Of a stretch of 64,000 nucleotides of DNA, positions 28,269 through 35,406 are shown one piece after another. Position numbers and translations under genes: made by a program. Within the stretch, counting starts at the first letter, position 1. The number at the start of each line of letters is the position of its first letter. The notes under the pieces are model-generated. The model saw only the letters and a program-made list of their open reading frames with translations. It did not search any database and was not told the origin of the DNA. Source of the stretch: Bradyrhizobium sp. SRL28 (GTDB lineage: Bacteria > Pseudomonadota > Alphaproteobacteria > Rhizobiales > Xanthobacteraceae); NCBI RefSeq assembly GCF_018596315.1, contig NZ_JAHEAG010000004.1, positions 248,001 to 312,000 on the forward strand. Direction: 5' to 3'.

Positions 28269-28643
28269 GTTCGTTTCCTTTTGAAAATCGCTTTGGGGAA
28301 CAACGAGTTCACCCCTAATGCAAATGCGAATGATTTGCAATTGGATATCGGCCTCACTGCCTGCGGCGAATCGCGCAGCCAGCCTCTGGCCGATAGGCCC
28401 GCGTCCTCAGAAGGCGGCAGGATTTCGCGCCCGCGGGGCTGGGATCCAACAGAAAGAAGGCTCAGCGGGTCGCTGCGACCGTTGCGGGCGCTGCCTGGGG
28501 TTTCGCGCAGATGTTGGCGTATATTCAACGTGACGTCGATTTAATCTGCCTGTGCCGTCAGGCAGGCATCGCATGGATTGCGGAGCCCAAATCTTCGACC
28601 CATATTCGCTGAACAGCTTCCCCGATTTTTGCAAGGTAGATCG
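28269..28643. other. Intergenic region upstream of the cupredoxin and TerB genes
   Basis: This 375-bp divergent intergenic stretch holds the Fur-like box near the cupredoxin side. The rest (about 28350-28640) has no open frame with coding character and no family repeat that I can see. It should contain the promoter of the TerB-like gene. Confidence 0.5.
28317..28342. promoter_or_regulatory. Fur-like operator upstream of the cupredoxin gene
   Basis: The halves AATGCAAAT and ATTTGCAATT face each other around GCGAATG, giving an imperfect palindrome. On the coding strand of the cupredoxin gene it reads TTGCAAATCATT then CGCATTTGCA. This is close to Fur boxes of alphaproteobacteria and pseudomonads. 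Its position 50-75 bp before the start codon suits a repressor covering the promoter. Confidence 0.62.
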
Positions 28644-29150
28644 ATGCTCGACGGACTGCGCCAATTCATTGCCGACATCGTTGCGCCCAGTGCGGATACG
28701 GATCTCGCGTTCGACGATACCGGGTATCGCCTGGCGGCGACCGCGCTGCTGGTTCACGTCGTCTCGCTCGATGGCGAGCCGAGCGCGATCGAAAAGCGCA
28801 AATTGCACAGTCTGATCGAGAGCCGCTTCAAGCTCGATCCCGGTACGGCGGATCATTTGATTGCGCAGGCGACGCGGGCCGAAGGCGATGCGGTCGATCT
28901 CTATCATTTCACCAGCGTCATCATGCGTTCGGTGAACGAGGAGGGCCGGCTCCGCATCATCGAGATGATGTGGGAGCTGGTATACGCGGACGGCCAGGTC
29001 AGCGAGTTCGAGGATAACGTCGTTTGGCGCGCGGCTGATCTGCTCGGTATTTCATCGCGCGACCGCATCGATCTTAAGCACAAGGTGGCGGAGCAGCGGC
29101 AACAGGCCTCTTCCTCAGGCGCGCCGAAAGCCGAAGACGCGGCGATGTGA
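28644..29150 (+). CDS. TerB family (tellurite-resistance-like) protein
   Basis: This 168-residue all-helical cytoplasmic protein has the two TerB signatures, ATALLVHVVSLDGEPSAIEKR and WELVYADGQVSEFEDNVVWR, each with the Asp-Gly acidic motif that binds metal in TerB-fold proteins. It ends with a short Ala/Ser-rich tail. TerB-like single-domain proteins are widespread and mostly uncharacterised. The name does not imply tellurite resistance, and no other ter genes are nearby. The start at 28644 follows AAGGTAGATCG and gives the usual length. A longer frame from 28578 is possible. Confidence 0.85.
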   Translation: MLDGLRQFIADIVAPSADTDLAFDDTGYRLAATALLVHVVSLDGEPSAIEKRKLHSLIESRFKLDPGTADHLIAQATRAEGDAVDLYHFTSVIMRSVNEEGRLRIIEMMWELVYADGQVSEFEDNVVWRAADLLGISSRDRIDLKHKVAEQRQQASSSGAPKAEDAAM

Positions 29151-29376
29151 CGATGAGCGGCGCAGCCACGCGTCATTGCAGATGACGAAACTTTAATGTG
29201 CTGCGCAATCGGTTGCGATAACGCGCGATAAGCCTGAAAAAATAGAGACTTCAGCGCGCGAGCACGCGCCTTCGCATGGCGCCATGTTTGGGGGATGGCT
29301 TGCGCCATACCGCGCGCCTATGCTCTCGTTCCCGTGCTGACGGCATAACCCAGACTTGATTTAAGAGCATTCAATC

Positions 29377-30156
29377 GTGACCGAGCGTGTGACGCTGATT
29401 ACCGGTGCATCGGCGGGCATCGGCACCGAACTGGCGCGCGTTTTTGCATCAAAGGGTCATCGCGTGGCGCTGGTGGCGCGGCGCGCAGATCGCCTGGAAG
29501 CGCTGGCGGCTGAAATCACGGCTGCGGGCAGCGCGGCTCCGATCGTCATTCCCTGCGACCTCGTGCAGCCCGATGCTGGCGACAAGATCGCGGAAGCTCT
29601 GGCCGCGGCCGGCCTGGAAGTGGAATACGTCGTCAACAATGCCGGCTTCGGCCTGTTCGGCAGGGCGGTCCAGCGCGATCGCTCCGATCAGCTCGACATG
29701 ATCGCCGTCAACATCCGCGCATTGACCGATCTGTCGCTGCGGTTCTCCGACCAGCTGATCCGCAACCGCGGCGGCTTGCTCAATGTCGGCTCGATCGCGG
29801 GCTTTTTGCCGGGCCCGGGAATGGCGGTCTATTACGCGACCAAGGCCTATGTGCTGTCGTTCACGGAGGCGATGCGCGCCGAGCTGGCGCCGCATGGCGT
29901 GCGTGTGACGGTGGTCTGCCCCGGTCCGGTGCCGTCGGAATTCCAGGCGCGCGCCGGGTTCAGGCCCGGTTTCGATTCGGTGGTTCTCAAGGTCTTGCCG
30001 GCCGACGTCGCGCAGCAGGCCTATCGCGGCCTGATGGCGAACAAGCGGGCAGTCATGCCCGGCCTCGGCATCAAGATCGTGCCGTTCCTGCTCCGGTTCT
30101 TCCCGCGCGGGTTTATCCTCGGCGCCGTCGGCCGCCTTCAGCTCCGCCAGCGCTGA
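29377..30156 (+). CDS. Short-chain dehydrogenase/reductase (SDR)
   Basis: This 259-residue classical SDR has the cofactor motif LITGASAGIGTELA (residues 7-20), ARRADRLEAL, the NNAGFGLFG block, catalytic Ser in LLNVGSIAGFLPGPGM and YYATKAYVLS with the Tyr-x3-Lys pair. The RR after the second strand suggests NADPH preference. The C-terminal FLLRFFPRGFILGAV is hydrophobic, so it may touch the membrane. It is closest to the YqjQ/DltE-type SDR group, with the substrate unknown. The start is GTG at 29377, giving the usual N-terminus MTERVTLITG. No ATG lies nearby in frame. Confidence 0.9.
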   Translation: MTERVTLITGASAGIGTELARVFASKGHRVALVARRADRLEALAAEITAAGSAAPIVIPCDLVQPDAGDKIAEALAAAGLEVEYVVNNAGFGLFGRAVQRDRSDQLDMIAVNIRALTDLSLRFSDQLIRNRGGLLNVGSIAGFLPGPGMAVYYATKAYVLSFTEAMRAELAPHGVRVTVVCPGPVPSEFQARAGFRPGFDSVVLKVLPADVAQQAYRGLMANKRAVMPGLGIKIVPFLLRFFPRGFILGAVGRLQLRQR

Positions 30157-30324
30157 CAAAACAGCGTATTTTTGCGGGTGAAAGCGCGTGCGTGCCGGGT
30201 ACGCGCGGCGGAGACCGCATCTGGCCCGCGACTTGCTTTTAGATTTTCGCGAGTGTGCGTGAACTCACGCCAAATTAATACTCACTTGGGTATGGTTTGG
30301 GTTTGAGGTGCCAGAGCAACGTCG

Positions 30325-31119
30325 ATGTCGTTCCGGTCGAGCAAAGATGGCGAAAATATTCTGCCTTTTTCGGGCCGGAGGGCGGTTGCTCCCGCTGCCG
30401 CCTCGCTGCCGGTCCTGATCGTTCTGCATCAGGAGACGTCGACACCGGGCCGTGTCGGTAATGCGCTGCGGGCGCTCGGCTATCCCCTCGACATCCGGCG
30501 TCCGCGGTTCGGCGACGCGCTGCCGGAAACGCTGGACCAGCATGCCGGCGCGGTCATCTTCGGCGGCCCGATGAGCGCCAACGACTGCGACGACTATGTC
30601 CGCCGGGAAATCGACTGGATCGAAATCCCCTTGCGTGAGCAGCGGCCGTTTCTCGGCATTTGCCTGGGCGCGCAGATGCTTGCCAAACAATTGGGTGCGC
30701 AGGTCGCGCCGCATCATGAAGGCCGGGTCGAGGTCGGCTACTATCCGATCCGTCCGACGGAGGCTGGGCATGCGCTGTGCCCGGACTGGCCGGAGCGCGT
30801 CTATCATTGGCACGGCGAAGGATTTCAACTGCCGCATGGCGCAAAACTGCTCGCCGAAGGCGACGACTTTCCGGTGCAGGCGTATCAGCACGGTCATGCG
30901 TTCGGCTTCCAGTTTCATCCTGATGTGACCTACGCCATGATGCATCGCTGGACCACGCGCGGCTGCGTCCGCATGGATTCGCCGGGCGCGCAGCCGCGTC
31001 ACCTTCACTTCGAAGGCCGCGCGGTGCACGACGTAATCGAGCGGGCGTGGTTGAAGAATTTCATTGCAGGCTGGATCGGGCGGGCGCCGCGCGCGGTCAT
31101 GCTGGACGCCGCCGAATAG
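30325..31119 (+). CDS. Class I glutamine amidotransferase-like protein
   Basis: This 264-residue protein has a GATase-1 domain: VIFGGPMSANDCDDYVRREI, the nucleophile elbow FLGICLGAQMLAKQLG (Cys near residue 112) and the histidine block FGFQFHPDVTYAMM. The usual catalytic HPE is HPD here, so the third triad member is Asp instead of Glu. Relatives (GMP-synthase-like amidotransferases, gamma-glutamyl-GABA hydrolases) hydrolyse glutamine or gamma-glutamyl amides. The exact substrate cannot be told. The N-terminal 25 residues are not part of the domain and the true start could lie a little downstream. It stands alone. Confidence 0.87.
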   Translation: MSFRSSKDGENILPFSGRRAVAPAAASLPVLIVLHQETSTPGRVGNALRALGYPLDIRRPRFGDALPETLDQHAGAVIFGGPMSANDCDDYVRREIDWIEIPLREQRPFLGICLGAQMLAKQLGAQVAPHHEGRVEVGYYPIRPTEAGHALCPDWPERVYHWHGEGFQLPHGAKLLAEGDDFPVQAYQHGHAFGFQFHPDVTYAMMHRWTTRGCVRMDSPGAQPRHLHFEGRAVHDVIERAWLKNFIAGWIGRAPRAVMLDAAE

Positions 31120-31226
31120 CCGCCACGCGGAATTTGCCCGCGCGTCCGAACGTCTTTCAAAATTTGGGGATGTGATAGTGTCGCTGCCTGAAGCCTGCGG
31201 ATATCAGCGGGCGAATGGGAGACGAC

Positions 31227-31346
31227 ATGACCGGCGACGAATTCGCATCGCTGCTCAGTGATTCCACGCTGTCGGCGGAGTCAGGCGATGGCGTGCGCTT
31301 CGCCAGCCAAACGTCAATGACAAGAACAACAGGGAGGTCGCGATGA
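31227..31346 (+). CDS. Possible 39-residue leader ORF coupled to the enoyl-CoA hydratase gene
   Basis: An ATG with GGGAG six bases upstream opens a 39-codon frame (MTGDEFASLLSDSTLSAESG...) whose TGA overlaps the next gene's ATG as ATGA. The first half is acidic and plausible as protein. The end, MTRTTGRSR, reads through the hydratase ribosome-binding site. It may be a leader peptide for translational coupling or the remnant of a lost gene. No family is recognised. Confidence 0.35.
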   Translation: MTGDEFASLLSDSTLSAESGDGVRFASQTSMTRTTGRSR

Positions 31347-32155
31347 ACTATCAGCATATTCTCTATGGGGTGAGCGACAAGATCGCGACCATCACCCTCA
31401 ATCGTCCCGACCGCATGAATGCGTGGACGGCGACCATGGAGCGCGACGTGCGCCATGCGATGGAGGCCGCGGCCGGTGATGACAACGTCCGCGTCATCGT
31501 GCTCACCGGCGCCGGTCGCGCGTTCTGCGCAGGCGCCGATATGGAAGCCCTGCAGGCCATCGATCCCAGCGAGATCAGGCGCGGCGAAAGCACGCCGTCG
31601 TTCGACATGAACCGGCGGGCGGACTGGCAGACGCGCTACGCCTATTATCCGGCGATCCCGAAGCCCGTGATCGGCATGCTGAACGGCGCCACCGCCGGCA
31701 TCGGCCTCGTCCATGCGCTGTATTGCGACCTGCGTTTTGCCGCCGACAACACCGTCTTCACCACCTCGTTCGCGCGCCGCGGGCTGATCGCCGAGCACGG
31801 CATCAGCTGGATGCTGCCGCGCATCGTCGGCCACGCCAACGCACTCGATTTGCTGATGTCGGCGCGGCGGGTGAGCAGCGAGGAGGCGCTGCGGATCGGG
31901 CTGGTCAACCGGCTCTATCCGTCGGATCAGTTGCGCGAGCAGACCTATGCCTATGCGCGGGATCTGGCCGATTTCGTCTCGCCGAGCGCGATTTCGGTGA
32001 TCAAGCGCCAGCTCTACGACGTGCCGTTCCAGACGCTGGCGGAAGCCACCATCGACGCCAACCGCGAAATGCAGATCGCGCTGAAGGGGAGCGATTTCCG
32101 GGAGGGGGTGGCGAGTTTTGTGGAGAAGAGGGCGCCGAAGTTTACGGGGAAGTGA
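31343..32155 (+). CDS. Enoyl-CoA hydratase/isomerase family protein
   Basis: This 270-residue crotonase-fold protein has the CoA-binding and oxyanion-hole segments ITLNRPDRMNAWT, GAGRAFCAGADMEAL and KPVIGMLNGATAGIGLVHAL. The second catalytic region is FARRGLIAEHGISWMLPRIVG, with Glu at the expected place. The later SARRVSSEEALRIGLVNRLYP is a standard family block. It probably hydrates or isomerises an enoyl-CoA in fatty-acid or aromatic degradation. Paralogs are many in rhizobia, so the exact acyl chain is not decided. AGGGAGG precedes the ATG by five bases. The start overlaps a possible short leader ORF. Confidence 0.92.
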   Translation: MNYQHILYGVSDKIATITLNRPDRMNAWTATMERDVRHAMEAAAGDDNVRVIVLTGAGRAFCAGADMEALQAIDPSEIRRGESTPSFDMNRRADWQTRYAYYPAIPKPVIGMLNGATAGIGLVHALYCDLRFAADNTVFTTSFARRGLIAEHGISWMLPRIVGHANALDLLMSARRVSSEEALRIGLVNRLYPSDQLREQTYAYARDLADFVSPSAISVIKRQLYDVPFQTLAEATIDANREMQIALKGSDFREGVASFVEKRAPKFTGK

Positions 32156-32196
32156 GGGGGAGATTGGGGTTGATTGCTTGCGGATCCAGCCCGTCG

Positions 32197-32272
32197 TCGC
32201 CCTTCGGGCTATGCCGGGCACGCTTCGTCCTTCGGACTTGCGTGGCTGCGCCACGCGTAGCCCGAAGGGCGA
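32197..32272. repeat. Inverted repeat (family G) next to tRNA-Ala
   Basis: The arm TCGCCCTTCGGGCTA at 32197-32211 is exactly complementary to TAGCCCGAAGGGCGA at 32258-32272, a 15-bp perfect stem enclosing further GC-rich hairpins. It lies 5 bp past the 3' end of the minus-strand tRNA-Ala and may serve as its terminator. Confidence 0.8.
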
Positions 32273-32276
32273 AGCG

Positions 32277-32352
<76 letters not shown>

Positions 32353-32545
32353 GTCGCGGCCGCCTCGAAGTGACCCGAAGCGACCGACAATCGGCGCCAT
32401 TTACAGTCCGGCCCAAGGCCAAGTCAAGAACGGTGCAAGAAACTTAAACGGCCGTTTTTGCCGTCCTTTTGCCGGGAACTTCCCTTGTTTGCGGGAGGAT
32501 GAACCGATATCTAGCTGTTTATCCCTCCTCGTGAGCCCCCTCCAC

Positions 32546-32836
32546 ATGCGCGCTGTCCTCGATATCATCATCATCGTCCTTGACCTCTACGTCTGGCTTT
32601 TGATCGCTTCGGCCATCCTGTCCTGGCTGATCGCCTTCAATGTCGTGAACACGCGCAACCAGTTCGTCGCGGCGGTGGCCGAGTTCCTCTACCGGATCAC
32701 CGAGCCCGCGCTGGCCCCGATCCGCCGGTTCATGCCCAATCTGGGCGGGCTCGATATCTCGCCGATCATCCTGATCCTGGTCATCATGTTCGTTCAGCGG
32801 GTGATCGCCTACTACGTCTATCCCAACGTCGTCTGA
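32546..32836 (+). CDS. YggT family integral membrane protein
   Basis: This 96-residue protein has two hydrophobic spans (LDIIIIVLDLYVWLLIASAI and ISPIILILVIMFVQRVIAYY) separated by the family signature RITEPALAPIRRFMPNLGGLD. YggT proteins are widely conserved and associated with osmotic tolerance and cell-envelope or division functions in different bacteria. The molecular activity is not settled. It is followed after 30 bp by the YggU/DUF167 gene and then folD, a common bradyrhizobial cluster that is probably one operon. Confidence 0.92.
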   Translation: MRAVLDIIIIVLDLYVWLLIASAILSWLIAFNVVNTRNQFVAAVAEFLYRITEPALAPIRRFMPNLGGLDISPIILILVIMFVQRVIAYYVYPNVV

Positions 32837-32866
32837 TCGCGGGCGCCGGTCGCCAATGGATAGCTC

Positions 32867-33199
32867 ATGGATCCCTGGCGCTATTCCACCGAGGGCATCA
32901 GTGTCGCGTTGCGGGTGACACCGCGCGGCGGCCGCGACGACATCGACGGCGTTGAAACGCTCGCCAACGGGCGCTCTGTGGTCAAGGTGCGCGTCCGCGC
33001 CATCGCCGAAGGTGGCGAGGCCAATCGTGCGGTAACCGAATTGCTGGCGAAAGTGCTTGGCGTGCCGAAGGCGAGGGTGAAGATTCTGTCGGGCGTGACC
33101 TCGCGCCTGAAGCAGGTCGCCGTCGGCGGCGATCCCAAAATTCTCGGCGAAACGCTTCGAAAAGCTGCAGCGTCCAAGCCGGAAAAGACGAAGGATTGA
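32867..33199 (+). CDS. UPF0235 / DUF167 (YggU) family protein
   Basis: This 110-residue cytoplasmic protein has the DUF167 pattern: [20 protein letters not shown], then [47 protein letters not shown] broken here only by description, with the Gly-x-Ala-Asn and Lys-Ile-x-x-Gly-x-x-Ser-Arg-x-Lys positions conserved. Structures of relatives show a small alpha/beta fold. The function is unknown. Its stop is one base before the folD ATG, so the genes are translationally coupled. Confidence 0.9.
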   Translation: MDPWRYSTEGISVALRVTPRGGRDDIDGVETLANGRSVVKVRVRAIAEGGEANRAVTELLAKVLGVPKARVKILSGVTSRLKQVAVGGDPKILGETLRKAAASKPEKTKD

Positions 33200-33200
33200 G

Positions 33201-34085
33201 ATGACGGCACGCATTATCGACGGAAAAGTCATTGCGGCGGAGCTTCGCGCCCGGGTCGCGGAAGAGGTTGCGCGGGTCAAGCGCGAGCATCAGCTGACGC
33301 CGGGCCTTGCCGTGGTGCTGGTCGGCAACGACCCCGCCAGCGAGGTCTATGTTCGCAGCAAGCACACGCAGACGCAGGCGGCCGGCATGGCCTCGTTCGA
33401 GCACAAGCTGCCCGCCGATGTCGCGCAGGCCGATCTGCTGGCGCTGATCGCAAAGCTCAACGGCGATCCAGCCGTGCACGGCATTCTCGTGCAATTGCCG
33501 CTACCGAAATCGATTCATACCGAAACGGTCATCAACGCGATCGATCCCGCCAAGGATGTCGACGGCTTGCATCCCAACAATGCCGGCCGGTTGGCCGGCG
33601 GCTTTGCCGCGCTGTCGCCATGCACACCGCTCGGCTGCATCATCCTGACCAAGAGCGTGCATGCCTCGCTGGAAGGCATGAACGCGATCGTGATCGGCCG
33701 CTCCAACCTGGTCGGCCGCCCGCTGGTGCAATTGCTGCTCAATGAAAATGCCACGGTGACGATCGCGCACTCGCGCTCAAAGGATCTGCCGCAACTCTGC
33801 GCCCGCGCCGATCTGGTCTATGCCGCGGTCGGCAAGCCAGAGATGGTGCGCGCTGACTGGATCAAGCCGGGCGCCACGGTGATCGACGTTGGCATCAACC
33901 GCCTGCCGCTGGCCGACGGCAAGACGCGGCTGGTCGGCGACGTCGCGTTCAAGGAAGTGGCCGAAGTTGCCGGTGCGATCACGCCGGTGCCCGGCGGCGT
34001 CGGGCAGATGACGGTGGCGTGCCTGCTGGTAAATACGCTTCGGGCGGCTTGTGGGATTCACGGGTTGGCGAAGCCGGGGGTGTGA
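33201..34085 (+). CDS. folD: Bifunctional methylenetetrahydrofolate dehydrogenase/cyclohydrolase
   Basis: FolD interconverts 5,10-methylene-, 5,10-methenyl- and 10-formyl-tetrahydrofolate in the cytoplasm. The 294-residue protein has [20 protein letters not shown] (the YxxxK catalytic block), [47 protein letters not shown], the NADP-binding [15 protein letters not shown], and the C-terminal [19 protein letters not shown]. All are diagnostic. The start follows AAGGATTGAG inside the end of the YggU gene. Length and motifs are normal. Confidence 0.97.
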   Translation: MTARIIDGKVIAAELRARVAEEVARVKREHQLTPGLAVVLVGNDPASEVYVRSKHTQTQAAGMASFEHKLPADVAQADLLALIAKLNGDPAVHGILVQLPLPKSIHTETVINAIDPAKDVDGLHPNNAGRLAGGFAALSPCTPLGCIILTKSVHASLEGMNAIVIGRSNLVGRPLVQLLLNENATVTIAHSRSKDLPQLCARADLVYAAVGKPEMVRADWIKPGATVIDVGINRLPLADGKTRLVGDVAFKEVAEVAGAITPVPGGVGQMTVACLLVNTLRAACGIHGLAKPGV

Positions 34086-34101
34086 GCCTGCGCTCTCTCC
34101 A

Positions 34102-34216
34102 CGTCATTGCAAGCCACCCGGTCGGCGCGAAGCGCCGCCGGATGACAGGCTCCGCGAAGCAATCCATCTGTCCCCGCGCTGAGGCGTGGATTGCTTCGCT
34201 TCGCTCGCAATGACGG
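34102..34216. repeat. Dispersed inverted repeat, family C (copy 1)
   Basis: CGTCATTGCAAGC..., GCGAAGCAATCCATC, and the facing GTGGATTGCTTCGCTTCGCTC...GCAATGACGG form a long imperfect stem. The right half continues into the sequence GGAGATAGCTATCCCGCCGC, which is shared with copy 2 at 35316-35406. This shows that the repeat was duplicated together with the peptidase gene. Confidence 0.85.
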
Positions 34217-34649
34217 CGGAGATAGCTATCCCGCCGCGTTCTCGATCAGCCGCCGATAGAACCTAATCATGTCCGCATAGCCCTCGACCGGAAGACGCTC
34301 ATTGGTGCCGTGGAGCGCTTCAAATCTTCCGAATTGGCGCGCACCGGCGAGAAGCGGAAAATCTTGTCGGTGACATCTGTGTAGTGGCGCGAATCGGTGG
34401 CGGCGACCATAAGTCCGGGCGCGACGATCACGTCTGGAAAGATTTCCCTGATCGTGCAGTTGACGGACGCCCTGGTTGAGGCCGTGCCGCACTGTTCCAG
34501 TTGGCGGCGGTTGTCGCCATTTTCGCAGTCGAGCTAATTACAACTATTGATACAGGTGTGAACTGCTTTACACGCGATCGAGTTGCGGCGGCTTAACGTT
34601 CAAGAGCAGGGGCCACACAGCAACCTGTTGCGATGAAAGGATGCGTACA

Positions 34650-35111
34650 ATGGCAACCGAAGCAGGAACCAAAATCCACGACACCTTGAACGCCCCGAAT
34701 GACGCCGCCGCCAAGGCGGCAATCTCGCCACACGTGCCGCCCCCAAAGCAGGGGATGGCGGACCCAAGGTACGGGGTCGAGCAATGTTGCGTCCGCGAAT
34801 TTTGGGCGGTGATTGAGCGCGATGCCACCTTGGTTCGTGGGCGTAATGTCTTACGCACCAGGAAGTTGGGTACTGGGATCTATGAGGTTTTCTTTACCGG
34901 CGACGTCAGCAATGGCGCTTTCGTTGCCACCATCGGCAGACCCGGGATCGCCACCGAGCCCCCCGGCGAGATCACTGTGGCGCTGCGCTGCTGCCCGGGC
35001 CTGGGTCTCTTCGAGCCCTTCGAAGGCGACAAGGGCGTGTGGATTCAAACATTTGATTCCGCCGGCAAGCCCAGCGACCGCTCGTTCCACTTGATCGTTC
35101 TGACGCACTAA
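34650..35111 (+). CDS. Small beta-rich protein of unknown function, inserted gene
   Basis: This 153-residue protein has no signal peptide. After a 50-residue N-terminus (MATEAGTKIHDTLNAPND..., with VEQCCVREFWAVI) comes a beta-rich module: TLVRGRNVLRTRKLGTGIYE, FFTGDVSNGAFVATIGRPG, then VWIQTFDSAGKPSDRSFHLI. The pattern 'V.RG..V..T..LGTG.YEV.F..DVS.GA.VATIG...V.V.TFDS.G.PSDR.FHL.V' is a module I have seen as tandem or terminal repeats in surface and phage-like proteins, where its role is not defined. AAGG lies nine bases before the ATG at 34650. A second ATG at 34641 is possible. It sits inside a degraded peptidase copy, a sign of recent arrival. Confidence 0.72.
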   Translation: MATEAGTKIHDTLNAPNDAAAKAAISPHVPPPKQGMADPRYGVEQCCVREFWAVIERDATLVRGRNVLRTRKLGTGIYEVFFTGDVSNGAFVATIGRPGIATEPPGEITVALRCCPGLGLFEPFEGDKGVWIQTFDSAGKPSDRSFHLIVLTH

Positions 35112-35114
35112 ACC

Positions 35115-35130
35115 GCTTGCCGCTGCAAGC
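35115..35130 (+). terminator. Hairpin after the inserted gene
   Basis: GCTTGC and GCAAGC pair around CGCT directly after the stop codon at 35111. A T tract is absent nearby, though TTTT occurs 27 bases further on. It is a probable weak terminator. Confidence 0.4.
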
Positions 35131-35315
35131 CGTCGCGCCGTGACGCCCGGGAGGCAATTTTAGATTCTGGAACGACGGGCTTGCGGTGCCCGTCAGCGGC
35201 GGCGGGTCGGAGCGCCTCGGCGTGCGGGCTGTTCGTAATGTTGCGGATGATGCGGATCAGCCGGCGCATGGGGAACATCTCTAATCCCGATGGCGTAGGT
35301 GCGCCAGTTACCCCA

Positions 35316-35397
35316 GTGTCACTGCGAGGAGCATAGCGACGAAGCAATCCTTCTTTCTTTGGCGGGATGGATTGCTTCGCTTCGCTTGCAAAGACGG
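35316..35397. repeat. Dispersed inverted repeat, family C (copy 2)
   Basis: GTGTCACTGCGAGG...GACGAAGCAATCC faces GGATTGCTTCGCTTCGCTTGCAAAGACGG in an imperfect stem. It is followed by the same 20-odd bases that follow copy 1, leading into the peptidase C-terminus. It is therefore the partner boundary of the tandem duplication. Confidence 0.85.
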
Positions 35398-35406
35398 TGG
35401 AGATAG

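Larger units (their letters stand above)
34464..35160. mobile_element. About 700-bp insertion segment inside the peptidase pseudogene
   Basis: The peptidase homology stops at about 34463 and resumes at about 35161 at the neighbouring base position of the intact gene, so this segment looks like a clean insertion. It carries one plus-strand gene, an upstream stretch richer in A+T (34535-34575) and a hairpin after the gene. I see no transposase, no clear terminal inverted repeats and no target duplication, so the mechanism is unknown. Confidence 0.55.
34226..35280 (-). pseudogene. Decayed, interrupted tandem copy of the M20 peptidase gene
   Basis: Three separate pieces match the intact M20 gene at 35407-36900 in the same order and strand. 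34226-34463 matches its C-terminal 78 codons (SPVRANSEDLK...RFYRRLIENAAG) but lacks one A near 34310, which shifts the frame. 35161-35207 matches 35648-35694, continuing the same region. 35240-35280 resembles the gene's first codons (MRRLIRIIRN versus MRRVLRIIRN). Between pieces one and two sits about 700 bp of unrelated DNA with its own gene. Between pieces two and three about 1.15 kb of peptidase sequence is missing. The copy cannot make a peptidase. Confidence 0.88.

Noticed and set aside
34580..34600. GCTTAAC next to GTTCAAG, like integron recombination core sites
   Set aside because: The two 7-mers are adjacent and not in the attC arrangement. There is no integrase or second site.
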